NCBI GenBank assembly: GCA_037157565.1 | Contig: JAZHRO010000055.1 | Coordinates: forward strand, 38,905,001-38,969,000 | Origin: Thalassia testudinum | Lineage: Eukaryota > Streptophyta > Magnoliopsida > Alismatales > Hydrocharitaceae | DNA: 64,000 nucleotides | Direction: 5' to 3' | Shown here: in pieces, positions 34,028 to 43,298 of the stretch | Layout of the letters: the number at the start of each line of letters is the position of its first letter | Position numbering within the stretch: the stretch's first letter is position 1 | Made by a program: the position numbers and the translations under genes | The notes under the pieces: generated by a model | What the model saw: the letters and a program-made list of their open reading frames with translations, nothing else | Database searches by the model: none | What the model was told of the DNA's origin: nothing

Positions 34028-34712
34028 GGCCCAGCGGCGAAAGGGAAAAAGATGTTCGAATTAAAGATGATCGGATTATCGAGGCCAAAAAGCAATTGGT
34101 TAGAAAAAAAGCTTGAATGGAAACTCACCAACTTCGGATCCTAAGACACCTTGTTCAATGCCAAATAAGAAAGCCACAAGGACCCTTCAGACGTTAGCAC
34201 CCTCAGCAACTTGGTTCGGAGCAACCACTTCTCCATGTCTGCATAATTTAGAAAAGCAAGCAGTCCCAGCAGAAAGAGTAGAAAAGAAACATCCGAAATA
34301 TCGAGCTCAAAAAGAACTTGGTCCAATCAATGTTCAAAAGGAGACTCACCAACTCCGGATCTGGAGGCACCTTGTTTAGCACCAAAGAAACAGTCACTAG
34401 GGCCCTAAAATACATCCTCAACACCCACAGCAACAAGGCCCAAGTCAAGCCCAATCCCACGCCTACATAAATTAGAAGAAACCATAGACCCAGCAATGGG
34501 AGAGAAAAAGATGCCTAGGATATCAGGCCCAAAACAAACTTAGTCTGAAATAAATTTAAAAGGGAACTCACCAACGAATCCAGAGGCACCCTGTTGAGTG
34601 CCAAAAATATTGACACATGGGCCTACCAAAACACCTTCCAAATCAACACATTTAGCATGTGCACCTCCTTCCACATCAGCAGCTCCGCCCAAAGTATGAG
34701 AGACCATCACAC
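34028..34712 (-). repeat. Three imperfect tandem repeats of about 228 bp in LINE2 ORF1
   Basis: Units begin near 34028, 34260 and 34486 on the plus strand with CCCAGC(A/G)..GA.AGAG..AAAAGA. About 90 bases into each lies ACTCACCAAC followed by G.CACCTTGTT-type text. The units are diverged, so the expansion is not recent. Confidence 0.65.
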
Positions 34713-35019
34713 CACCACCAGCAACATTTCACACATCATCAACAACCGACTTCCATACAGACTTCACACCAATCGAATAAATGCTATGCTCACACTCCTC
34801 CACATCAGCAACTTCATCGCACAAAACAGCAACAGCCTTGGCACCATATTTGGCGTAATAGAACACAGACCGACTGCAGCTTCCTTTCCAAAAATTCCTA
34901 TGTGCAGAATCTTGAAATGCTCCAACCTATTCTGCCAGTAAATTTTCATTAGAAATAGTTAACCCCAAATTACTTCCACCTGCCATGTCTACACTGCGCA
35001 CAGGGTCATCCAACTCATC

Positions 35020-35290
35020 CTTAGACTGCTCCTTGAACACAGGAACAAAAATGGAAGAATCTTTGGCACCCAATTCAAAAAAAAGAAAATTGAAAGGAAC
35101 CCAATTCAAAATTTGAATTGCAATGATGCCACTTCACCTTCCAAATCCGCATCAATTTCCTTGTTGGATCGTTTGATTGCTCCTTAAAACTTGCAACCGA
35201 AATGGAAGGTTCTTTAGCACCCAATTCAAAACTTGAATTGCAAGGTTGCCCCTTCACCGTCCAAATCCGCTTCATCTTCCTTATCGGAGC
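35020..35290 (-). repeat. Two imperfect repeats of about 130 bp in LINE2 ORF1
   Basis: On the minus strand the peptide phrase FELGAKEPSISVASFKEQSND recurs as FELGAKDSSIFVPVFKEQSKD. At DNA level CACCCAATTCAAAA and CACCTTCCAAATCCGC (the latter CACCGTCCAAATCCGC in one unit) recur about 130 bases apart. Confidence 0.7.
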
Positions 35291-36145
35291 ACCGCCATCA
35301 ACCCCCCTCTGATGACGAGCAAGTAGGACCTCAATGAAGCTCTTCACTAGTGCCACCGGTGACCTCTAAAATCGTAGAAGCCAAGCACAACCTTCAAACC
35401 TCACCACTACCTCACGTGGCAAACAACCCTTCAACAACTCTCCTTGGACATAGATGCATGACAGATCACCTTCAGAAAATTCAATTCCCCAACAAGCAGT
35501 CACCTTCACAAAGCTAGAACATACCTCCTCAACAACCTCCTAGCACAATAGGTGCAAAGGAACTCCCACCACCGAGAATTCAATAGTTGGTCTCATCGAA
35601 GGACAAACCGCAATGGCTCCTTCATACAAAGAAGGCAGCCTCCACCGAATTGCATTGTCACCAACCCTCACCTTCGAGAACTTCAACTGCTCCAAAACAG
35701 CCTCCTCCAAATCGTGAAGCAGAAAACAATTCACAGAGAGGGAGGATAATCTCCAAGCAAATCCCATATCAAGCTTTTGAAGATGCTCCTTTACAAGATC
35801 TAAGGGAGCACCCCCTCCAATCAAATCACCCACTAAAGACCTCTTCAAAACATCATCGAATCTACTCCGAATAGACGCTCGATCTAGCGAAATCTCCAAT
35901 GTAGGTGGCATAGGAGGAGGTGAAAGAGGAGGGGGCGAAGTCACCTTCTTCCTCGGACAATCCCACCTCCGATGACCCACGCTTTTGCAAATCGCATAAA
36001 CAATGGGATCCCTACACTCTACCATACAATGCCCACGCTCCTTGCACTTGTAACACACCACCTCACTGTCAACCACCATGTCTTCCCCCCCAATGCACAA
36101 CCACCCTCTTTCTCCACATCTCACTGTCGTTAACAACAAACTTTT

Positions 36146-36900
36146 GTTCTAAAAGAAAGACCCAAGACAACCGAGAAAATTCATCAACCATAACAATATA
36201 ATATTAGTGTCCCAGCCTATCAAGGACACGATTGGAACACCAAACATCAACATGGATCACCTAAAACAGTTCCTGTGACCTAGGACTCTGACTTGTAGAA
36301 TTGGTATTCTGATGATGCTTTCTAAGCTAACATGCATCACAGTTGATAACAACCGTAAGTGAGATCTGTAAGATAACACGACAAAGCCTGTCCAAAGAAA
36401 GATGGTTTAGACGAAGGTGCCACTGGAAAAATGAGAACCAACAATAGAAGTGACACCATCAAAACTTGCAACAAAAGGAGATTGGATCAAATGATAGACT
36501 CTCCTCTTCATGGTTTCCATCAATCATCCTCCCCATCAGGATATCTTAAAAGGTACAAGTGACTGCATCAAATATAGCTCGACAATTAATCTCCTTTGTA
36601 AAAGCAAGCTAATTGAAAAATCAGGAACAAGCAAGACATTTGTTAAGCTCATGTTAGGAGCAACCATCACCTCCCCCAACTAGTAATGGGAGAGTGCCTC
36701 CCATCAGCAACCTATGCAATGCATCCTAAAGGAACTAAGTAAGGACGACAAGAACGTCTCTGAGCTCCACTCAAGTGGCGTGATGCCCCTAAATTGACAA
36801 GCGAATGTGTATCACAAAGATTATCAGCCTATGTAACCAGCACAAGATTAGGACCTAAGGATGCTGTAAAGGTAGCAATATCAGAAGCATTCGAGGTGTC
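36146..36900 (-). pseudogene. Copia3 GAG-pre-integrase and integrase N-terminal part, broken
   Basis: The minus strand reads a WHLRLNHLSLDRLCRVI block (about 36440-36390), then VINCDAC.LRKHH, the HHCC zinc region, then HVDVW near 36250 and YIVMVDEFSRLSWVFLLEQK. This corresponds to the integrase start with its first catalytic aspartates. LINE2 interrupts right after it. The part between 36560 and 36900 is decayed linker and protease region without a clear DSGA motif. Confidence 0.75.
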
Positions 36901-37850
36901 CTAAGATACCTAGGAAAGGCATTGAAGCCTAGAGCAGCTCATGATAATCAACCTTAGGAACTGAAACAATCTCACTAGGTTGTTCTCCAGTAGTGACAAC
37001 ATGATGGGTAGACGAGGGTCAACCATTGTTGGTCCAGCAACTACTCTCCCCATGACCAAGCTTCCCACAATATGTGTAGGTGAGACATCCTCTCCCCAAA
37101 GCACCACACCCTATCCCCCTTCCTCGAGTAGAAGGCACAGCACATTCGCATCCCTGGGCGACGACCAACGCAAATGTATGTCCTATAGATTCCACAGTGG
37201 TAAGAGTAACAGCAATCTGACTCATCTTGCTATAAGCTTCCTCAAGACTAGGAAGCTCTACTAGGGTGAGTAGCTGAAAGCAAGCTACAGAGTACTCGGG
37301 TCCCAACACTGCCAAGAACTGTTGAACAGCAGCTTCCCTATAGTACGCCTTCTGTGTGGCACAAGTACAAATAGGGTGACATGCATTGTACTTCTCGAAG
37401 AGGCTCTTCAACGTCGAGTAGTACTAGGATAGAGTACATCCTTCCTAATGCAGATGTGACATCTCGTTGTAGATCTGAAAGACACAGCTAGAGTTCTTTT
37501 TATGAGAGTAGGTATCTTTGAGGTTGTCCTACGTCACCCAGGTCATTTTGTAGTACATGATTTTGAGATGACAAAGTTCATAATCCATGCACGAACCATG
37601 GCATTGTCTTTCTTCCAAGTGGATTCTTGTCACTCTTCTCCCCTATTCTGGCCAAAGCAAAACATGCTCCTTATCATCACCTTCCACAGTCATGAGGAAG
37701 GTCTGTGACCATCATGCATAATTGGTCTCATCTAGTTTCACTATGGAGTCAAAAAAGGGGTTCTTATAAGACCCTGTCATGACGGCATCCTCTAATGTCA
37801 CCTCTAAACTCTCAGAAGCCATTGTCTCCTCAGCCATAACCTAAATTAGC
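36901..37850 (-). pseudogene. Copia3 gag, broken
   Basis: The minus strand from about 37840 codes for a gag N-terminus with stops. The best segment is 37411-37019: KAYYREAAVQQFLAVLGPEYSVACFQLL and LPSLEEAYSKMSQ, a UBN2-type gag. A GRGIGCGALGRG stretch follows, then a knuckle YTYCGKLGHGESSC in which the first cysteine is tyrosine. Confidence 0.75.
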
Positions 37851-38605
37851 TATCAGGAATGAAATCTAAACTCAGATCATCAGAAATCACAAAATATAGT
37901 CACCAACACCCTGTGCACAAAGATGCAAGCCTTGCTACCTGAACCACAGAGCCCTGCGACCCACCACCAAACCTAAGGCTACACAAGGCAGTAGCACCAA
38001 GCCCAAGAAGAGTAGTGGTAACCAACAGAGGCCCGTCGAGAGGTGTAAGGTAGAGTTCACAACCTAGGGCGACGCTACAGTGCTAGGAAGGCCCTAAGGC
38101 GGTGAGGATGGCGGTTGTCGAACCTAGGGCAACACTACATGCGTCATTGGGGTGGAGGCGACCAAGGTAGGGCGAAGGGGGTCATCGCACAAGGAGGAGC
38201 TCAACACTACAGGCACTTGGAAGCCCAGAAGCATGAGCAGCGACATTGCAGCTTGGAGACGACGCTCTACACGTCACCAGAGACGTAGCAACCATGCAGG
38301 GAAGCAAGAAGCCTCCATGGGGAGGAGTGTCGCCAAATGGTTCTTACGATGCGACGAGGCCATAAAGGATTTTGCGCAGCTAGTGCAAGCAACCAAGGGG
38401 GTGTGAGAGAGAGAGAAATGTACCGAGAAGCCCTAGAGGCCAGTGGCAGCAAGCAGGTGCTTTTTCAGTCATAGAGGAGGTCGCCGATCGACCAATAGGC
38501 AGTGGCTGCAACCTAGCTTCTCTCAGTGCTAGGGTTAGGGTTCTTGCTGGAAGAAAGGAAAGCGGTATAGAAATCAAGGTATAAACCACTAGTCTAGGAC
38601 CACTG
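37851..38605 (-). other. Leader of Copia3
   Basis: GC-rich, non-coding region between PBS and gag, with AACCCTAGG phrases. Open frames on both strands (for example 38152-38406 plus, 38643-38380 minus) overlap each other and the PBS, and carry no family signal. Confidence 0.45.
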
Positions 38606-38617
38606 GCTCTAATACCA
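38606..38617 (-). other. Primer binding site of Copia3
   Basis: The minus strand reads TGGTATTAGAGC next to the LTR; initiator-Met type with one change. Confidence 0.75.
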
Positions 38618-38774
38618 GATTGGGTGAAATGAGTTAAATTCATTCAATAGCCCTACCTCTCTAATATATAGAGAGATGAGGGAAAAACTACAAAGATGTT
38701 CATACGGAAACAAAGAACAACAAAAACAGGACACGGAGATGGAAATGCACTCCCATACAACATGACCCTCAACA
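38618..38774 (-). repeat. 5' LTR of Copia3
   Basis: Minus strand TGTTGAGGGTCATG to CACCCAATCT. It matches 23881-24018 with one extra block near the middle. The duplication GTATG follows at 38775-38779. Confidence 0.75.
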
Positions 38775-38779
38775 GTATG

Positions 38780-39863
38780 CCTACATGATACTTCAGAGCT
38801 CATTGAGTTTCTTGTCCTCCTCTTCATGGTCATAAAAAGGCACCATCTTGTCGATGAATGTATATCGCACTCTTTAACAATGAGATCGAAACAAAAAATT
38901 GCCCTGCTAATGATCTTGTGGGTAGTATGGTGATAGATAAAAAATGGTGATCTTGAGATACAACCATAGAGGAACATCCTTAAAATGATTTCATATCAAA
39001 GACATAAAAGAAGGCAAACTTCCTCTGGACTAAAGCAAGAAAATCAAAGTAGCCTTTTCGTGAATGTTAGATACACACATTAACGAGCTTTAAGAAAAAT
39101 CAAAGAAGGTCATGCATGCATACGGTGTACACATTAGACACACACGCTATGAGCTTTCCTAAAGAGGCGCATAAACTTGAATCCATGGCAAATCGACCTA
39201 TCAAGAAAAGCATCATTGATGGTTAAACCTTGGAATTTCGGATGATCAAGGTAAGAAAGATACCCAGTCATCCTCGGAAAAGTTCTCCAAGGCTTGAAAA
39301 GGTGTGGTACAAACAGAGATAAAGTAGCACCCTCGCAGCTTCCCCCTCGAGCCTCCAAAAAGCGCAAAAACAAGCTGCCACTCCTCTCGCCAACACTCAC
39401 TGCACGGTGCCCTCTTTATCAAAGGGTCAACTAACCATTGGATGATGCTTGTAGTTTTCCTAAAGACTCTACGACACCTGCAAGAAGGGTCGTAGAGCCA
39501 AAACCCCCTGCGCTCCAATCAAAAGCACTCACCGCAGCGTCTCCCACCATCGAACAATTGCAATTGCCAATCGCCATCCGATCGCATCGGGGAGGGAGAG
39601 AGAGAGAATGTCAGATCGGCACAAGCGCACTTCTCGACGTGATCGCCCCAATTACCGACACACGACACCAGGAGGAGGATCACGTTGACCTCGAATATCA
39701 CCGCATTGAAGCGCGGAACCGGAAATGGCGCTAAAACCACAAATGCGGATAAAACCTAAGTTTGGAGGAAGGGTGGGGAGGGGCGGAGAGCATCGGCATT
39801 GGAGTGGACAGGAAAGAAGAGGAGAGGAAAGGAGAGGAGAGGGAGGGATGATGATGATGATAC
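38780..39863 (-). other. Unassigned region 3' of the ataxin-2-like exon, probably intron
   Basis: Lies downstream of a good splice donor on the minus strand. Two minus-strand frames (39518-39246 and 39400-39134) and one plus-strand frame (39438-39734) are open but unrelated to any family I know. The downstream part is AT-rich. I looked for the next ataxin-2 exon and did not find it. Confidence 0.4.
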
Positions 39864-40077
39864 CGTAGTCCTTGTCGGCGCGGGCGGTGTGGAAGATCCC
39901 CGAGTAGACGGATCCGTCCCTCACTTGGACCTCCACGGGAAGACCGATGATGCATATCGTCGCCAGCAGAAGGGCGTCGCCCAGTGCAGACGTCGAGCTC
40001 GAGGAGGCGGCCTCCACCGTCGCCGGGGGCTCTCTTCTGCTAATGCTGCCGCTGCTGGTGTTCTTCGTGCAGGCCAT
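39864..40077 (-). CDS. First coding exon of an ataxin-2 / CID-type PABP-interacting protein (partial)
   Basis: The exon encodes about 71 residues. After a Ser/Thr-rich start (MACTKNTSSGSISRR) it gives ALLLATICIIGLPVEVQVRDG and SVYSGIFHTARADKDYG. This is the beginning of the LSm-like ataxin-2 domain found in plant CID3/CID4 proteins, which interact with poly(A)-binding protein and act in mRNA metabolism in the cytoplasm. The start is set at 40077; an open frame continues upstream to about 40110, but with no ATG. The frame after the conserved DKDYG becomes Pro/Ser nonsense, and the sequence G|GTATCATC at 39864/39863 is a splice donor at the place expected between DYG and the next conserved residues. 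Later exons, the LsmAD domain and the PAM2 motif are not in the window, or lie beyond the inserted elements. A truncated gene is an alternative. Confidence 0.75.
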
Positions 40078-40420
40078 CACGGACGGGAGGGGAGGGAGAG
40101 CTGTTGCCAATTTTGATGCTCTGATATATTTTCCCGTGCTAAGGAAGAAAGAGAAGCGAAGGGGTCCCCCACTCTCCTATGGGCCCGTTTCCATTTTCCG
40201 CATCAGCGTTATTGGGCAGTTCGCGGGTTCTCTCTCTCTCTTCGCCCACGCCACATGTAATTCCATCTGTCATCCCTCTTCATGTGCAGGCTTTTGCGCC
40301 GGTTGCGCTTTAGACGTTAGGATGGCGGCTCGCTCGCTAGGGTTTCAGTGGATCTATGATTAGAATGGATCCTGCGGCACTCCTTTCTGCCAGCTGTTGT
40401 CACCCCCGTCGAGAGAAGGT
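40078..40420. promoter_or_regulatory. GC-rich upstream region of the ataxin-2-like gene, possibly bidirectional
   Basis: Contains CT-rich tracts typical of plant 5' leaders (CCCTCCCCTCCCGTCC on the minus strand; TCTCTCTCTC near 40233 on plus). On the plus strand a short frame at 40321 and a second ATG at about 40365 run into GAGAGAAG|GTGAGC near 40418, a plausible splice donor. A divergent transcript is possible but I cannot identify its product. Confidence 0.35.
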
Positions 40421-41537
40421 GAGCCTCCACCTCAGTTGTTCATTGATTGTTATTTCTCGAGGACTTCATCTTTTAGAACTAACTCTCTTATGTTATTCAT
40501 GTAAATAAGAATTTTTTATGATATTTAAATAAATTTGAAAGTTATCGATGACATTTCCGTAAAAATTCATAAATTTTATTGTATATCTTTTTAAAAGATT
40601 TTGTCATCATAAAAAAAAAAAATTTGATGGTAATAGAATTTCTAAATTTACTTTTCTCGGTAACTAATGTTTCAAGAGATATAAGAATAAAAGCTTGCAT
40701 TTGATTCAAATTAAAAGAATTTGCACTCAAAGGTGCGATATCAAGCAATTCAAAGAACCTTATAAACCCTAGGTATCTAACGTTAGGTATTGCTACATTA
40801 TCTCCTAACATTAAGTCACCAACACCTAATGTTAGATGATTCGCTTAAGCCCTAGGTTGGGTGAAATATGGAGTACTTGACCCTATAAATCCTCTGAGGG
40901 TAGTCCAAACTAATCCTAAACTTAATCGAGGATATAATGGACATGCTAATGGAAAATGAAATGGACTATTTGCATAAAAATGCTAGAGGGGCGTGAAGTG
41001 TTCTAATTAAGCTCAAAGCTTTCTAGAGGGCTAAAAATAATCCAAAATGGGTATTAAGAGGATTAAACCCTTTATGATAACTTTGACGACTCTCTGACAA
41101 CTCTAAAAGAGGAAAACTTTGATTCTAAGGTCTAAAGTAACACCACAGGTGATCCAGTAGGTCCTTAGGGTTCCTTCCCTCATATGGAATAAATAGGATC
41201 AAAAGAGATAATTAGGTCTGATAGGTGAGATCGTGATATTTCCATATTTACTAACATTAATTATGCCTAACTAATGCTAATTTGAGGGTGAATTAAGTCT
41301 CATTACATTAGATTAAGCTAGATTAGTCATTTAGCATCATTTTATACATAATGCATTCTTTTGGATTTTTATGTAATTTTTTCCTTACCTATATATGGCA
41401 CCTTGATGTCCTTGCTTGTATATGTGTAGGTGCTAGGTATGAAGTTATTGGAGCTATATAGAGAGGAGAAACTAAGTTGAGCTCATTTTGTGCAAAAGAG
41501 GTTGAACTACTTCCTAAAACCCTAGCTTAGACCTAGT
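40421..41537. other. Intergenic region without recognisable gene
   Basis: AT-rich. Contains an inverted repeat ATCTAACGTTAGGT (40775-40788) / ACCTAATGTTAGAT (40824-40837). The antisense frame at 40811-40542 is low in coding character. It ends at CTAGT (41533-41537), the left target duplication of LTR-A copy 1. Confidence 0.45.
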
Positions 41538-42487
41538 TGATGGGAACACCATCATGAGCTATAACTAGCTCATTTTGATCCAATTAAGTCAGTAAATGCT
41601 TCTAAATAACTGCTAGAGAGCCATATTTTATTGTAAAGTCATTCTGAGGGAAAGAAAGAAAACATGACTAAAACTGCAGTTTTACCATCATATCATGAAT
41701 GCAGTACAATCACGGATTTTCCCAGGGGGTAATTAAGGGTCAAATGGTCCTAAAAGTCTAACAAGTGGGTTAGAATAAACAAAAAAGGGTTTGCACATGT
41801 TTTGATAATTAAATGACTTTTGAAACCCTAAAAATATACCTGCTTAATTAACTGAGGTTCTGGTCAGAATAAATTTCACTTAAACCCTCTAAAATTCATA
41901 AAAAAATATTCTCTAGGATTTGGAACCTTCAATTTGACCATCAGAGCCCGTCTTGACCTAAAACAGAGTCTCAGACAGACACTTACCATAATTTGGGTCT
42001 TTGCATAAATTACCCAGTCAAACTTAGTCAAAACCTAAATCTAACTTCACCATTGGATTTCTTGGATCCAAATTAGGTTTGTACCAAAATTTAGGCCCAA
42101 TCTAAGATGATCTTGACCAAGTTTGCATTTTGATCCAATCAGACTCTTTCTATCTCATTCAGACCCTTATCTTTTGAATTTTATTACAAATAGCTCCCCA
42201 ACTTCTTTATCTTCTTCACAAGCAGGTCCCCACACCATTTTTGGAAGGTGAAACCTTCACCGTCTAGTTTCGAGCAAGGATTTCTCGCTCGATTCTCAAT
42301 CAATCCCTCCCAAAATTGATACGGGGATTCCTTATGAAGTTTCCTTTCAATTGAGTGAGTCATTCCTTGGGCTCTAAGTCCTTCCCAAAAGGCCATGCGA
42401 ACCTTTCAAAGGTTCGGGTATCCTATTTCACAACTACCTTTCAAGCTTGAAAGCTTCTTTCCAAGCTTGGAAGGACTTCCTATGGCC

Positions 42488-42494
42488 TATAAAA
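42488..42494 (+). promoter_or_regulatory. TATA box of LTR-A copy 1
   Basis: TATAAAA, with palindromes directly upstream at 42398-42416, 42438-42453 and 42459-42472. It aligns with 63912-63918 in copy 3 and 49455-49462 in copy 2. Confidence 0.6.
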
Positions 42495-42561
42495 GAGACA
42501 CCATCGCACGACCGTGCATTTCAGCAAGTTTTGGTCTAAGAAATCCTCCTCTACTCCATCT

Positions 42562-43298
42562 TGGTGAGACTCGAATAGGTTTTGTTAATACGGTGATATT
42601 ATCATTGAAATTAGTATAGTGAGTTAACCTAAGTCGAATCTAACCAACTTCACAAAAAAATTTTAACCTGGCCTACTTAATTTTATCTTAGTTGCTTTTA
42701 GGCCAAGGGTCGATCTCAGGAAGGCGACAATTTGAGGGTCAAGGAGTTTCTACACCTTTCCTAAAACGTATCTCTTCCTTGCGTTTATTATGTTTTGGCT
42801 TTTTCTATTTTTAAAATTTTTTGTTGGTGATAATGTTGTCCTTGAGGTACACCCTCAAAATCAAGTCCTTGGTCATGAGCCAAATGGTTCTTGGCTTGTA
42901 GCCAACTCGGGGTTCCCAGAAATCGATCTTGTTATTCGCAAGATCGAGTTCCTGCAAAACAAGAATTATCTTTTCTCTTTTACACTTTTTTTTTATCTTT
43001 TTAATAGCAAGAAATAAAAGATAAATGAAAGCAAGGTAGGTTACTAGAAAAGAAAGAAATACTTAGCTTAGTATATGTATAGATATATAGTAAATACAAA
43101 ATATATATATATGCATACAGTTATATATTATATATAGGGGTGGAGGTGGAAGTGGAAATGGAATGTAGCACAGTGTCAAGTTGGTCCACGTCTAGTAAGA
43201 TGCAACCAACAAGACTGAGTGCTCGTGGAGTGTGGGGCGGATATGTGGGAGTGAGGGTGGAGTTGCTTACTTTGCGCGGATATCGGGGAATATCAGCA
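42562..43298 (-). repeat. 3' LTR of the Athila element
   Basis: On the plus strand it runs from TGGTGAGACTCG to AATATCAGCA and matches 56219-56958. It holds an AT-repeat segment near 43085-43135. I see no clear polypurine tract beside it; instead the border carries an inverted repeat CGGGGAATAT / ATATTCCCGCG. Confidence 0.8.

Larger units (their letters stand above)
33700..36139 (-). pseudogene. LINE2 ORF1 (nucleic-acid-binding protein), broken, with internal repeats
   Basis: Reads on the minus strand from 36139. An upstream knuckle CYKCKERGHCMVEC is a complete C-x2-C-x4-H-x4-C. A second one, YAICKSVGHRRWDC, lacks its first cysteine. A Pro-rich stretch and a segment resembling DUF4283 (FAWRLSSLSVNCFLL to SVVGVPLHLLC) follow, to 35540. 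In known plant LINEs the domain usually precedes the knuckle, so this order is unusual or reflects wrong pairing. The C-terminal part (35360-33710) is built of two sets of imperfect tandem repeats. Confidence 0.6.
30140..36145 (-). mobile_element. LINE2: near full-length L1-type LINE, inactive
   Basis: About 6.0 kb on the minus strand, within the integrase gene of Copia3. The 3' end carries a short A run (T run at 30140-30146 on plus). From 5' to 3' it has ORF1 with zinc knuckle (36139-33700), ORF2 from the start at 33566 with endonuclease, RT with an intact YVDD (about 31520), and zf-RVT. Stops and frameshifts break both frames. The target duplication was not identified. It is close to full length, unlike most plant LINE copies. 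Confidence 0.82.
23881..38774 (-). mobile_element. Copia3: Ty1/Copia retrotransposon split by LINE2, Copia2 and a MITE
   Basis: LTRs are at 23881-24018 and about 38618-38774. A PBS lies beside the right LTR, so the element reads on the minus strand. The target duplication GTATG is perfect (23876-23880 and 38775-38779). Order on the minus strand: gag (about 37.8-36.9 kb), pre-integrase and integrase start (36.56-36.15 kb), LINE2, integrase middle (30139-29975), Copia2, integrase end (26625-25870), RT, RNase H, MITE, 3' LTR. Without the insertions it is about 5.2 kb, usual for Copia. It is inactive through insertions and point mutations. Confidence 0.85.

Noticed and set aside
39134..39518. Minus-strand frames as possible second exon of the ataxin-2-like gene
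   Set aside because: Neither contains the conserved continuation of the LSm-like ataxin-2 domain, and there is no matching acceptor at the right phase.
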